NCBI GenBank assembly: GCA_905479985.1
Contig: CAJQOM010000012.1
Coordinates: 1 to 55,014, forward strand
Length of the DNA stretch: 55,014 nucleotides
Direction: 5' to 3'
Origin: an uncultured Gammaproteobacteria bacterium
Lineage (GTDB): Bacteria; Pseudomonadota; Gammaproteobacteria; Nitrosococcales; Methylophagaceae
A model generated the notes under the pieces. That model saw only the letters and a program-made list of their open reading frames with translations. It was not told where the DNA came from and ran no database searches. The position numbers were made by a program, and so were the translations under genes. This document shows positions 1 to 8,203 of this stretch, piece after piece. The first letter of the stretch is position 1; every line of letters begins with the position of its first letter.

Positions 1-258
1 CAAGGTGATCACCATGACCGTGGCGAAACGCACTTCTGGGAATTAGATGAAGTTGGTTCACCTAATGCTCGTTGGGGTTACTTTACAGAGTTTACTGTTG
101 CGTTAATCCCACCTCTATATCACATGATGATGAAGAAAAAACTAGCAACATGGGATAGAGATTTTGCGACTGAAGGTGAATTAGAAATCGCTGCAAGAAT
201 CAATGAACAGGCTGGTTACACAATGCCTGAGAATCACGATTCTTACGCTAGAATCTAA
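1..258 (+). CDS. XylM-like membrane di-iron hydroxylase, C-terminal part
   Basis: This is the last 85 codons of a gene cut by the window edge. The fragment opens with a His-rich motif (GDHHDRGETHFWEL), fits the third histidine box region of membrane fatty-acid-desaturase/alkane-hydroxylase enzymes, and continues with a hydrophobic stretch (VALIPPLYHMMMKKKL) and a tail, WDRDFATEGELEIAARINEQ. That order resembles the C-terminus of xylene monooxygenase hydroxylase XylM more than AlkB. Members insert one oxygen atom into methyl or alkyl groups of hydrocarbons at the inner membrane, using a di-iron centre fed by a ferredoxin and reductase. A hairpin terminator follows immediately, so the ferredoxin gene downstream probably has its own promoter. 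The substrate cannot be told from this fragment. Confidence 0.75.
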   Translation, partial: QGDHHDRGETHFWELDEVGSPNARWGYFTEFTVALIPPLYHMMMKKKLATWDRDFATEGELEIAARINEQAGYTMPENHDSYARI

Positions 259-270
259 GGAGGATTGAGT

Positions 271-304
271 ATGGGCCTGGGGATTACTTCAGGCCCATAT
301 TTTT
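271..304 (+). terminator. Rho-independent terminator after the XylM-like gene
   Basis: A perfect 9-bp stem (ATGGGCCTG / CAGGCCCAT) with a 10-nt loop is followed by a T-rich run, 12 bases after the hydroxylase stop codon. Confidence 0.8.
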
Positions 305-410
305 CATAACGCTATCACGATGTTTTTACATATATTCAGATAAAAAAGGATGGCAATACAAGCCATCTAATTAAAACTATTTTTTATCAAATAAGCCAAA
401 GGAAATAAAT

Positions 411-725
411 ATGTTCGGCCTTTTTAAAAAGAAGCAAGACCACACAGCTGTAATCAATGGGGCTGACACTTTAACTGTCAAGGTGGGTGATAACTTGTTA
501 AAAACTGCACTTGATGCGGGTTTGGCATGGCCACATGATTGCAGGGTTGGTAGCTGTGGAACATGTAAATGTAAGCTAATTGAAGGCAAAATAACGCCGA
601 CATCAGATTTCGCCTATACACTCGAAATGGAAGACTTACAAAATGGTTACATCCTAGCCTGTCAGACACGATTGAAAAAGAATATTAAAGTTGAAGTCGA
701 GTTACTAGCAAGTAACGAAGCGTAG
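411..725 (+). CDS. Plant-type [2Fe-2S] ferredoxin
   Basis: The 104-residue protein has the four cysteine ligands of plant-type [2Fe-2S] ferredoxins at C44, C49, C52 (CRVGSCGTCKC) and C84 (ILACQTR). It matches the N-terminal ferredoxin module of XylA-type reductases in size and pattern but lacks the FAD and NADH domains, so it must receive electrons from a separate reductase. A ribosome site (AAGGAA, 398-403) fixes the start. It lies just after the XylM-like hydroxylase, and the likely role, inferred from context, is electron donor to that enzyme in the cytoplasm. Confidence 0.88.
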   Translation: MFGLFKKKQDHTAVINGADTLTVKVGDNLLKTALDAGLAWPHDCRVGSCGTCKCKLIEGKITPTSDFAYTLEMEDLQNGYILACQTRLKKNIKVEVELLASNEA

Positions 726-778
726 TAATGGGTTGCATATAACGTCGAAAAAATTGACGTTTTATATGTGACATTACT
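724..778 (+). terminator. Long hairpin over the ferredoxin stop codon
   Basis: Two nested arms pair here: AGTAATG with CATTACT on the outside, and CATATAACGTC with GACGTTTTATATG (one bulge) inside. The hairpin begins on the ferredoxin stop codon and ends 31 bases before the next start. The loop is A-rich and there is no long T tract, so it may be a terminator or an mRNA-stabilising or processing structure. Confidence 0.5.
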
Positions 779-809
779 TAATTAATTTAAATGAAAACTG
801 GAGATTAAT

Positions 810-1013
810 ATGGCTTCTTTCAAAGCATTAATTGTTATGGTTATTTGGACTGCTATTGCAGGATTTGGTTTGTTCACTATTGGTGCTCAGGAGCACTTTA
901 GAAACCCAATGTGGGCTGTGGGTGTAGGCGTTGCATTGCTTACTATTCATATGATTAACATGGCGTTATATTTTAAAATTGCCGGTGAACGTCCATTTGA
1001 GTGGTTTAAATAA
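810..1013 (+). CDS. Small two-helix membrane protein (67 aa)
   Basis: The 67-residue protein has two clear membrane segments (about residues 6-25 and 35-54) joined by a short loop (GAQEHFRNPMW) and ends FEWFK. The start has a good ribosome site (TGGAG, 799-803). I do not recognise a family. It follows the XylM-like hydroxylase and ferredoxin on the same strand, so it could be an accessory subunit or stabiliser of the membrane hydroxylase. This is inference from position only. Codon use and a clean hydrophobicity pattern support a real gene. Confidence 0.65.
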   Translation: MASFKALIVMVIWTAIAGFGLFTIGAQEHFRNPMWAVGVGVALLTIHMINMALYFKIAGERPFEWFK

Positions 1014-1074
1014 AACCTTTTAGTCTGGGCTTAGGTGTTGGGATTGAATCCAATCTAAGCAAGATGGCTATTTT

Positions 1075-1980
1075 ATGAAGCATTATCTAATCTCAGGCGG
1101 AACAGGTTTAATTGGGGCAGCATTATGTCAGCAGCTAATAGCTGCGGGTCATGAGGTCACCGTGCTGAGTAGAAGGCCAAGTACCGTGGAAGATAAATGT
1201 GGTGTTGGTATCAAAGCGGTCCAGTCTTTGACTGACATAACGCCAGACACGACAATTGATATAGTGATTAATCTTGCAGGTGAACCGATTGCTAACGCCA
1301 GATGGACAGATAAACGTAAAAAACTGCTCGAGTCTAGTCGTATTGAGTTAACGGCAGAAATTGTAGACTGGATATCTTCTAGAAAACAAAAACCTGAGTG
1401 CCTAATCAGCGGCTCTGCTGTTGGCTGGTATGGTGATGGTGGTGATCAAGTCCTAACAGAACAGTCAACCTCTAGTTATGAATACACCCACCGGCTTTGT
1501 GATGCTTGGGAAAAGGAAGCCTTACTGGCAGCAGAAATGGGTGTAAGAGTTTGTATTGTTAGGACGGGGTTGGTCCTTTCCTCATCGGGTGGGGTGTTAC
1601 AGAAAATGCTCTTGCCCTTCAAGCTTGGTTTAGGGGGTAATCTAGGCAGTGGTGAGCAATATATGCCATGGATACATATTTTAGATATGATCAGATTGTT
1701 ATATTTTTTGGCTACCAATAAGCGCGTAAATGGTGTTTTTAATGCCTGCTCCCCAAACCCAGTTACAAATCAAGAGTTTACCCTCGAACTGACTCTACAA
1801 TTGCATCGTTACAGCTTGTTTTCTGTACCAGCGAGGGCCTTGAAAATAGTATTAGGCGAGATGTCGCGCTTATTACTTACAGGCCAACGCGCCTTGCCAC
1901 AGCGGGCCATTGAAAACGGTTTTAGTTTTACTTATCCAGAGTTAAAGCCTGCTTTGAAAAACATATTAGATAACGAATGA
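1075..1980 (+). CDS. TIGR01777-family NAD(P)-dependent epimerase
   Basis: This 301-residue extended-SDR protein starts with a Rossmann nucleotide-binding motif (ISGGTGLIGAALC, residues 6-18) and continues with NLAGEPIANARW and SGSAVGWYGD, both typical of the YfcH/TIGR01777 family. The C-terminal third carries the conserved N-P-V-T-N-Q-E-F and P-x-R-A-x-x-x-G-F-x-F-x-Y-P-E segments. The biochemical substrate of this family is unknown. It ends 62 bases before the lipid-modification cluster on the same strand and may be co-transcribed with it. The length is normal for the family. There is no strong ribosome site before the ATG. Confidence 0.88.
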   Translation: MKHYLISGGTGLIGAALCQQLIAAGHEVTVLSRRPSTVEDKCGVGIKAVQSLTDITPDTTIDIVINLAGEPIANARWTDKRKKLLESSRIELTAEIVDWISSRKQKPECLISGSAVGWYGDGGDQVLTEQSTSSYEYTHRLCDAWEKEALLAAEMGVRVCIVRTGLVLSSSGGVLQKMLLPFKLGLGGNLGSGEQYMPWIHILDMIRLLYFLATNKRVNGVFNACSPNPVTNQEFTLELTLQLHRYSLFSVPARALKIVLGEMSRLLLTGQRALPQRAIENGFSFTYPELKPALKNILDNE

Positions 1981-2042
1981 AATACGATGAGTAGTAAAGC
2001 CTTTATTAGAAATAACCACGATATGCACTCGAGGCTTATATT

Positions 2043-3341
2043 TTGACTAAAAAAATAGCGGTCGTAGGTACAGGTATTGCTGGTATGGCGAGTGCGTGGC
2101 TATTGAGTCAGCGGTATCAAATACTTTTGATCGACAAAAATAATTATGTTGGTGGCCATACGAATACAGTTTCTGTAACCAATGACAAAACAGGTCATAA
2201 AACGGATGTTGATACAGGCTTTATCGTGTACAACGAACCTAACTATCCAAATTTAGTCGGTTTATTAGAGACACTCGGAGTCACAACGAGAGCGACGGAC
2301 ATGACTTTCTCGGCTTCAATTTTAAACACAGGATTAGAATATGCCGGTAGCAATCTGGATACGCTATTCGCACAGCGAAGAAACCTATTTTCACCTCGTT
2401 TTCTTAAATTAGTCTATGACATTCTTAAGTTTAATAGACATGCCAAAAGGCTTATCAACGGTAACGGGGCTGATCCTGGCTTCACTTTAGGTGATTTTCT
2501 ATCGGATCACCGTATTGGTAAAGTAATGCAAGATAATTATTTACTTCCAATGGCTGCAGCTATTTGGTCATGTTCTCCGCAGCAGATGCAGTCTTTTCCT
2601 GCTAAGAGTTTTTGTCAGTTTTTTGATAATCATGGCTTACTCAATGTTACTAACCGTCCGCAGTGGCGTACGGTTATCGGTGGTAGTCAATGCTACGTAG
2701 ATAAGCTATTAGCCTCCTTTTCGGGAGAGACTATTGTTAATAATGGTGTAAGTAAAATAGATCGAGGCCCTGATTCGGTGACCATTACACTTGAAGATGG
2801 CCAGCAACATGAGGTCGATGAGGTTGTCATAGCTACACATGCAGATGAGGCTTTGTCTTTACTCACAAAGGCAACCGAGCAAGAACAGCATTTGTTGTCG
2901 TCATTCCGTTATCAAGAAAATGATACCTACTTGCATACCGATTCTAACCTTATGCCAAGACATCACAAAGTATGGTCATGCTGGAACTACCTTGCACAAA
3001 ATAGCGGTGAAGACACTTCCTCAGTATCTGTCAGCTATTGGATGAATGCACTACAGGGTCTAGATCCGTCACAAGATTATTTTGTTAGCCTTAATCCTAT
3101 TCAGGATATAGATCCTGAAAAAGTGATTAAACGCATTCAATATATGCATCCTATTTTTGATAGGAAGGCGATGGTTTCACAAAAGAAGCTACACCAGTTA
3201 CAGGGTAAAAATAGAACCTGGTTTGCTGGTAGCTATTTCGGCTATGGTTTTCATGAAGACGCTCTGTCTTCAGCTGTTTCTATTGCAAAACATTTTAATG
3301 TTCCTATTCCATGGGAGAGGAGCTTAAGTAATGGCAAGTAA
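2043..3341 (+). CDS. FAD/NAD(P)-binding amine-oxidase-like oxidoreductase
   Basis: The 432-residue protein opens with a dinucleotide-binding fold (KIAVVGTGIAGMASAWLLS) and the VGGHTNT motif of the FAD-dependent amine-oxidase/desaturase-like proteins that travel with DUF1365 and cyclopropane synthase genes. The C-terminus has the FAD-binding WFAGSYFGYGFHEDA motif. The start is TTG, preceded by CGAGG (2030-2034). It overlaps the next gene by 11 bases, so the two are translationally coupled. In alphaproteobacteria related gene sets belong to the singlet-oxygen (RpoE-ChrR) response, and a related desaturase acts on phospholipid acyl chains during furan fatty acid synthesis. A similar membrane-lipid role here is inference. 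Confidence 0.85.
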   Translation: MTKKIAVVGTGIAGMASAWLLSQRYQILLIDKNNYVGGHTNTVSVTNDKTGHKTDVDTGFIVYNEPNYPNLVGLLETLGVTTRATDMTFSASILNTGLEYAGSNLDTLFAQRRNLFSPRFLKLVYDILKFNRHAKRLINGNGADPGFTLGDFLSDHRIGKVMQDNYLLPMAAAIWSCSPQQMQSFPAKSFCQFFDNHGLLNVTNRPQWRTVIGGSQCYVDKLLASFSGETIVNNGVSKIDRGPDSVTITLEDGQQHEVDEVVIATHADEALSLLTKATEQEQHLLSSFRYQENDTYLHTDSNLMPRHHKVWSCWNYLAQNSGEDTSSVSVSYWMNALQGLDPSQDYFVSLNPIQDIDPEKVIKRIQYMHPIFDRKAMVSQKKLHQLQGKNRTWFAGSYFGYGFHEDALSSAVSIAKHFNVPIPWERSLSNGK

Positions 3342-4113
3342 ACTTTATTTTGGGAATGTAATGCATCAACGGATGATGCCAATGTCCTATCGCTTTGCTT
3401 ATCGTGTCTTTGGATTGTTAATTGATCTAGACCATATAGAACACGAAGCGGCCTCTCTAAAATGGCTTAGTCTAAATAGATTCAATTTACTCAGTGTCCG
3501 TACTCAAGACCACGGACCACGCGATGGCTCTGCCTGGAGACCTTGGGTTGAAAAGACCCTTGCTGAAGCGAAAATATATGATGTTGGCCGTATTCGTTTA
3601 TCGTGTTTTCCACGCGTTTTAGGGTATGGGTTTAACCCAATATCTGTTTGGTACTGTGATAACAAAGATGGCGAAACCGTAGCAATTATTAGTGAGGTAA
3701 GTAATACCTTTGGGGGCGTTTATCACTACGTTCATCATATGGAAGGGGAAAGCTTGCAGTGGCCAGTCGAATGTATTGCAGACAAGCGTTTTCACGTATC
3801 CCCCTTTATTAATATGGACCAACAATATCATTTTAAATTTACCCAACTAGAATCTAGTTTCGGTGTTTTGATAAACGAATATCAAAATGAGGAACTTCAT
3901 CTTATAGCCTCGCAAAACTCGGATATTAAAGCGCTCAATAATCGAGGCTTAATTAAGGCATTTTTTATGATGCCACTGATGACTTTCAAAATTATGTTTC
4001 TGATCCACTGGCACGCCATAAAAATTTGGGTGCGGGGTGGGAAATTTCATTCTTATGACGAAAAACAACAGCAAGAGGTCAAAAGCGAATGGATAGTCAA
4101 AACGCGCAAATAA
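3331..4113 (+). CDS. DUF1365 family protein
   Basis: This 260-residue protein has the hallmarks of DUF1365: an N-terminal Y-F-G-x-V-M-H-x-R segment, RLSCFPRVLGYGFNPISVWYC in the middle, and an EVSNTFGG stretch followed by KRFHVSPFI. The biochemical activity is not established. It is found almost always between an FAD oxidoreductase and a cyclopropane-synthase-like methyltransferase, as here, and overlaps both neighbours (11 and 25 bases). It is therefore expected to act in the same lipid-modifying pathway. A hydrophobic stretch near residues 213-226 (MMPLMTFKIMFLI) may contact the membrane. Confidence 0.9.
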   Translation: MASKLYFGNVMHQRMMPMSYRFAYRVFGLLIDLDHIEHEAASLKWLSLNRFNLLSVRTQDHGPRDGSAWRPWVEKTLAEAKIYDVGRIRLSCFPRVLGYGFNPISVWYCDNKDGETVAIISEVSNTFGGVYHYVHHMEGESLQWPVECIADKRFHVSPFINMDQQYHFKFTQLESSFGVLINEYQNEELHLIASQNSDIKALNNRGLIKAFFMMPLMTFKIMFLIHWHAIKIWVRGGKFHSYDEKQQQEVKSEWIVKTRK

Positions 4114-5306
4114 GGTTACTGCCCGATGCCAATGCACCTATTGCAATTAAATTGCTTTATCGCGTGCTATCGCGCTGCGACCGAGGACGACTTCATATCA
4201 CAGTAGATGATGAGACTTATCTTGTCGAAGGAAAACAGACTGGGCCTGATGCCAACATCACGATTCACAAGGCCTTAAAAATTATAAAAAAATTAAGTAA
4301 TGATGGCGACATTGGCTTTGCAGAAGCCTATATGCAAGGCGATTGGGATACTGACAACTTATCTGATTTTCTCTATTGGGCCACGCTGAACCTAGGGGCT
4401 TTATCTGACCACCTTAAAGCACACTTTTTTGTCCGCGTCTTTAACCGCTTACGTCACCTGACACGGCGCAATAGTGAACGGGGCAGCCGCCGTAACATTT
4501 CAGCCCATTATGATTTGGGTAATGATTTCTACGAGTTATGGCTTGACTCTACTATGACGTATTCAAGTGCTATCTTCGCGGATCCAGAAGAAGATCTTGA
4601 ACAGGCGCAAACGCGAAAGTATCAGCAATTACTGGCTTCTCTCGGTGCATCACCCGGACAACATATTTTGGAAGTGGGGTGTGGGTGGGGTGGTTTTGCT
4701 GAGCATGCTGCGAGACAGGGCTATCGGGTTACCGGTGTTACCTTGTCCACCGAACAATTAGCCTGGGCTCAAAAACGAATCGTGGATGCAGGCCTAGATG
4801 ACCTGGTTGATTTACGCTTACAGGATTATCGCCATATAGAAGAACAGTTCGATCATATTGTGAGTATTGAAATGTTTGAGGCTGTTGGCGAATCGTACTG
4901 GCCCAGTTTTTTTGATACGCTGTTTTCTCGTCTTAAATCAGGTGGCAAGATAGCCTTACAAACTATCACGATTGATCATCAATACTTTGACCACTACCGA
5001 CAAAATGTTGATTTTATTCAACGTTATATTTTTCCTGGTGGCATGCTGCCTTCACCAGAGATTTTCGCTCAACATGCTGAGAAATCAGGGCTGACTATCG
5101 AACAAGCGACTAACTATGGCGCCGATTATGAGCGAACCGTTTTAGTATGGCACCAGCGCTTTAATGATGTTGTCCATCAAGTTGAAGCGCTCGGTTACGA
5201 CGATCAATTTATACGTATGTGGCGCTATTATTTATCTTATTGTGAAGCCGGTTTTCGAGACAAGCACACCGGGGTTTATCAATATCTCATGGTTAAACCA
5301 CACTAA
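4089..5306 (+). CDS. cfa: Cyclopropane-fatty-acyl-phospholipid synthase family methyltransferase
   Basis: The 405-residue protein is a CFA synthase/mycolic-acid-cyclopropane-synthase family SAM methyltransferase. Visible landmarks are the acyl-binding ISAHYDLGNDFYELWLD segment (about 136-152), the SAM-binding glycine loop ILEVGCGWGGFAEHAA (about 194-209), VSIEMFEAVGE (about 258-268), and FIQRYIFPGGMLPS. These enzymes add a methylene or methyl carbon from SAM to double bonds of phospholipid acyl chains at the inner face of the membrane. The family also includes methylases that start furan fatty acid synthesis, so the exact product is uncertain. It overlaps the DUF1365 gene and is followed after 2 bases by an MFS carrier. 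Confidence 0.9.
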   Translation: MDSQNAQIRLLPDANAPIAIKLLYRVLSRCDRGRLHITVDDETYLVEGKQTGPDANITIHKALKIIKKLSNDGDIGFAEAYMQGDWDTDNLSDFLYWATLNLGALSDHLKAHFFVRVFNRLRHLTRRNSERGSRRNISAHYDLGNDFYELWLDSTMTYSSAIFADPEEDLEQAQTRKYQQLLASLGASPGQHILEVGCGWGGFAEHAARQGYRVTGVTLSTEQLAWAQKRIVDAGLDDLVDLRLQDYRHIEEQFDHIVSIEMFEAVGESYWPSFFDTLFSRLKSGGKIALQTITIDHQYFDHYRQNVDFIQRYIFPGGMLPSPEIFAQHAEKSGLTIEQATNYGADYERTVLVWHQRFNDVVHQVEALGYDDQFIRMWRYYLSYCEAGFRDKHTGVYQYLMVKPH

Positions 5307-5308
5307 TC

Positions 5309-6601
5309 ATGTCTCGCGCTAGTCGTTATTGGTTTTATGGGTTGCCAGGTTTACCCTTGGCAGCTCTGGGACTACCCCTATATATTTATTTGCCTACTTT
5401 TTATGCTGAACAGCTTGGAATTGGGCTTGCTGCTGTCGGTACGGCTCTGTTGATCGCACGTGTCAGCGATGTCTTGACTGACCCATTGATTGGCATGTTG
5501 TCAGACTGGTTACCTATACCGTCGCGGCGTAAATGGCTGATGGCCATTGCGACCCCGTTATTAATTCTTGCCATTTGGGCGCTTTTTATTCCGCCTGATG
5601 GTGCTGGCTTCTGGTGGCTTTTATCATGGAGTTTGCTCGTTTATTTGGCATGGAGCTTACTGACATTACCCTATACCGCTTGGGGTGCTGAACTGTCAGG
5701 AGATTATGACCAACGAAGTACTATTACAGCCAGCCGTGAAAGCTTTGTTTTAATTGGCACTTTAGTCGCCGCGGGCTTACCTTTAGCGATGGGAATAGGC
5801 AGCGATGCACCCGGTGAAGCCTTGGCTGTCCTTGCTCAATTTCTGGCCATTCTGCTTCCCGTCACTGTTCTGCTTTGTATACTAAAAGTCCCCGAACCTA
5901 ATCGCCGCTCCGACCCTATCGGATTTCGAGCTGGTTTGGCTTTGTTGAAACAAAACCGTTTATTTATTCGATTACTCTTTGCCTATCTTATGAATGGCAT
6001 TGCGAATGGGTTGCCTGCCACACTCTTTTTACTCTTTGTTAGTTATGTTCTGGTATTACCAGAACAGTTTGGATTATTACTCTCTGCTTACTTTGTCAGT
6101 GGCTTAATCGGCTTACCCATTGGTATTAAACTCGCACAACGTTTTAATAAACACCGCGTTTGGGGAATCTCGATGCTGTGGGCTGTGGTTATTTTTGCTT
6201 GGGTGCCAAGTTTGGGTGCTGGGGACTTTGTTCCTTTCCTCATTATTTGTATTTTATCTGGCCTGAGTCTGGGCATCGACATGGCCTTACCAGCATCAAT
6301 TCAGGCTGATGTTATTGATCTCGACAGCGCTGAAGGCGGGGGCCAAAGAAGCGGTTTCTTCTTTGGCCTTTGGGGTATGGCGACCAAATTATCACTGGCT
6401 TTGGCTGTTGGTATCGCTTTTCCTTTACTAGCCGCCCTAGGCTTCGACACACAAACTGCACCTGTTGATAATAATTTATTGGCTCTGTCTGTACTTTATG
6501 GCTTGCTACCTATTCCATTTAAGTTATTGGCCGCTTGGACAATATGGCGCTTTCCGCTAGGTCGTCAACAACACCAAGCCGTACAACAACAACTCAATTG
6601 A
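5309..6601 (+). CDS. MFS transporter (GPH-like)
   Basis: The 430-residue protein is almost entirely hydrophobic with about 12 predicted membrane helices. It has the R-x-S-D-x-L-T-D-P-x-I-G-x-L-S-D loop typical of the glycoside-pentoside-hexuronide (GPH) branch of MFS, followed by RRKW and the PYTAWGAELSGDYDQRS signature. It lies 2 bases behind the cfa-like gene. In this conserved neighbourhood the carrier is usually called a putative sugar or lipid transporter, but no substrate has been established that I know of. An export or flippase-like role for the modified lipid is possible. Confidence 0.85.
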   Translation: MSRASRYWFYGLPGLPLAALGLPLYIYLPTFYAEQLGIGLAAVGTALLIARVSDVLTDPLIGMLSDWLPIPSRRKWLMAIATPLLILAIWALFIPPDGAGFWWLLSWSLLVYLAWSLLTLPYTAWGAELSGDYDQRSTITASRESFVLIGTLVAAGLPLAMGIGSDAPGEALAVLAQFLAILLPVTVLLCILKVPEPNRRSDPIGFRAGLALLKQNRLFIRLLFAYLMNGIANGLPATLFLLFVSYVLVLPEQFGLLLSAYFVSGLIGLPIGIKLAQRFNKHRVWGISMLWAVVIFAWVPSLGAGDFVPFLIICILSGLSLGIDMALPASIQADVIDLDSAEGGGQRSGFFFGLWGMATKLSLALAVGIAFPLLAALGFDTQTAPVDNNLLALSVLYGLLPIPFKLLAAWTIWRFPLGRQQHQAVQQQLN

Positions 6602-6730
6602 GGAACCTTTTGATGAAGGAAAGTGGCTCAAATTTACTCTCACTACCACTCTTACCGTACAACAACGACTCAACTGAGGAACCTTATGATGAAGAAAAGT
6701 GGCTCAATTTTACTCACACTCTCACTCTTT
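6579..6730 (+). repeat. Imperfect 76-bp tandem duplication at an operon junction
   Basis: Copy 1 (6579-6654) and copy 2 (6655-6730) match at about 85-90% over their first 70 bases. Each contains the ribosome site GAGGAACC, the start codon and the first codons of the DUF3833 lipoprotein gene. Copy 1 therefore holds a duplicate translation start (ATG at 6612) that does not lead into the intact signal peptide frame. The functional start is in copy 2. Confidence 0.85.
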
Positions 6731-7225
6731 ATTTTCATGATGACGGGCTGTAACAAAATGTCTATTGAACAATACCAAAACAGCACTCCCCATTTAGTGT
6801 TGGAAGATTACTTCCTTGGGCAAACTCGCGCTTGGGGTATATTTCAGAACCGTAGCGGCGAAGTTGAACGCCAATTTACCGTCGATATCCAGGGCAAAAT
6901 GGTCGATGGAAACCTTGTACTCGAGGAAGATTTTATCTATGCCGATGGCACGTTAGATCGCCGTGTTTGGACCATTACTAAAATTGATGAACACAACTAT
7001 GAAGGTCGTGCCTCAGACGTGGTTGGCCATGCGACGGGGAAAGCCTACGGTAATGCCTTGAGCTGGGCCTACACTCTAGACTTACCTTATAAAGACGGAA
7101 CGGCGAAAGTGCAGTTTGATGACTGGATGTTTTTACAAGAAGACGGCGTGCTCATTAACCGGGCTAAGATGAGCAAATTTGGTGTTTTTTTAGGCGAGGT
7201 AACGCTTGTCTTTCAGAGGCCATAA
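6686..7225 (+). CDS. DUF3833 family lipoprotein
   Basis: The 179-residue product begins MMKKSGSILLTLSLFIFMM and reaches a lipobox-like cysteine (MTGC, near residue 20), so it is a predicted lipoprotein. The body (QTRAWGIFQNRSGEVERQF, WTITKIDEHNYEGRASDVVG, ALSWAYTLDLPY) matches DUF3833, a lipocalin-like family found in this lipid cluster. I chose the ATG at 6686 because it has GAGGA at 6676-6680 and yields a proper signal peptide; reading further upstream only translates the duplicated start region. The stop codon abuts the next ATG. Envelope binding of a modified lipid is plausible but unproven. Confidence 0.87.
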   Translation: MMKKSGSILLTLSLFIFMMTGCNKMSIEQYQNSTPHLVLEDYFLGQTRAWGIFQNRSGEVERQFTVDIQGKMVDGNLVLEEDFIYADGTLDRRVWTITKIDEHNYEGRASDVVGHATGKAYGNALSWAYTLDLPYKDGTAKVQFDDWMFLQEDGVLINRAKMSKFGVFLGEVTLVFQRP

Positions 7226-7777
7226 ATGATGATAAAGCCCATTGTCTTTGTTTTGCTCTGCTACTCTTTATTACTTAATGTCAGTTGGGCTGCACCGCAT
7301 TCTCACCCTGACTTTCAACCGACCCGCAATGACATTGAATTAAAATCGACTGCGACAGCAACGTGGCTGGCTTTTATAAGCGTTTATGATGCCGCTTTAT
7401 ATGCCCAGGAAGATGCACAGGCAGAGCAAGTTTTAAATGGTAATGGGCCTTTTTCTCTTGAGATTCTTTATAAGGTTTCACTGTCAAAGTCTCAATTGAT
7501 CGAAGGAGCAGATGTTGCCCTCGGACGGCAACATAGCGAGCAACAACGTGCCTTGTATCAAAGCGATGTCGATGCCTTGCATACTTTTTACCAAGATGTC
7601 TCTGAAGGTGACCGCTTCCGCCTTGATATTGCCACAACTGAGGGCTTATCACTGTTTTTTAATGATGAATTAGTTTACCAAAATGCCAGCATTGATTTTG
7701 CGCGTTACTATGTCGGCTTATGGCTAGCAGAGAACCCGTTGTCAGACCGTGTGAGACGAGGATTGTTGGACTGGTAA
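7226..7777 (+). CDS. Chalcone isomerase-like exported protein
   Basis: This 183-residue protein has a signal peptide (MMIKPIVFVLLCYSLLLNVSWA|AP). The mature part, with LKSTATATWLAFISVYDAALY near the start and F-N-D-E-L-V-Y near the end, fits the bacterial chalcone-isomerase-like family. Bacterial members are not shown to act on chalcones; the fold is related to fatty-acid-binding proteins. It starts on the base after the DUF3833 stop codon, indicating tight translational coupling. Its stop meets the stop of the opposite-strand SnoaL-like gene with no gap. A role in handling acyl chains in the envelope is inference from context. Confidence 0.8.
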   Translation: MMIKPIVFVLLCYSLLLNVSWAAPHSHPDFQPTRNDIELKSTATATWLAFISVYDAALYAQEDAQAEQVLNGNGPFSLEILYKVSLSKSQLIEGADVALGRQHSEQQRALYQSDVDALHTFYQDVSEGDRFRLDIATTEGLSLFFNDELVYQNASIDFARYYVGLWLAENPLSDRVRRGLLDW

Positions 7778-8203
7778 TCAACTGGCAGCTTGGCGGCGAA
7801 TAAAACGTAATAAGCTGCCAATAACAGGTAATTTCATATAAAACTGCTCGCTGGCATCCCAATAATCGATATGTTCAGTCACTAAACCATCGCTATCAAA
7901 TACCACTCGACTGACACCGACTAATTTCAATGATTTTGCTTTTAGTTCAGCCGTGAATTGCCATTTTATATAAGCAACATCTCCACTGGGAATCGCTTCT
8001 TCAATGATAAATTTAGGTGATGCCAATGTGTCAAACATATGATGAAAAATGGTGTTAATCCGTTCGACACCCACAACATCATTAAAGGGGTCCTTAAAAT
8101 GGGCTTGTTTAGCAAAAAACGCTGGTAGCCTAGCTAAATCTTCCCTTGTCATCTGTTCATAAAACACGATGTAAGCATCTAATGCGTCTTGTTGTGAGGC
8201 CAT
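7778..8203 (-). CDS. SnoaL-like/NTF2-fold protein
   Basis: The 141-residue protein shows the NTF2-like pattern: an N-terminal helix (ALDAYIVFYEQM), AHFKDPFNDVVG in the middle, and YIKWQFTAEL plus VVFDSDGLVTEHIDYWD at the end. SnoaL-like folds host small hydrophobic ligands; the substrate here is unknown. Its start lies one base from the stop of the upstream SDR gene on the same strand, so the two form an operon. Both accompany the cfa/DUF1365 cluster, which is read towards them from the other side. Confidence 0.82.
   Translation of the reverse strand: MASQQDALDAYIVFYEQMTREDLARLPAFFAKQAHFKDPFNDVVGVERINTIFHHMFDTLASPKFIIEEAIPSGDVAYIKWQFTAELKAKSLKLVGVSRVVFDSDGLVTEHIDYWDASEQFYMKLPVIGSLLRFIRRQAAS

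Noticed and set aside
6535-6753. 72-codon frame reading through the tandem duplication
   Set aside because: It arises from the duplicated start region and overlaps the MFS end and the true DUF3833 start out of frame.
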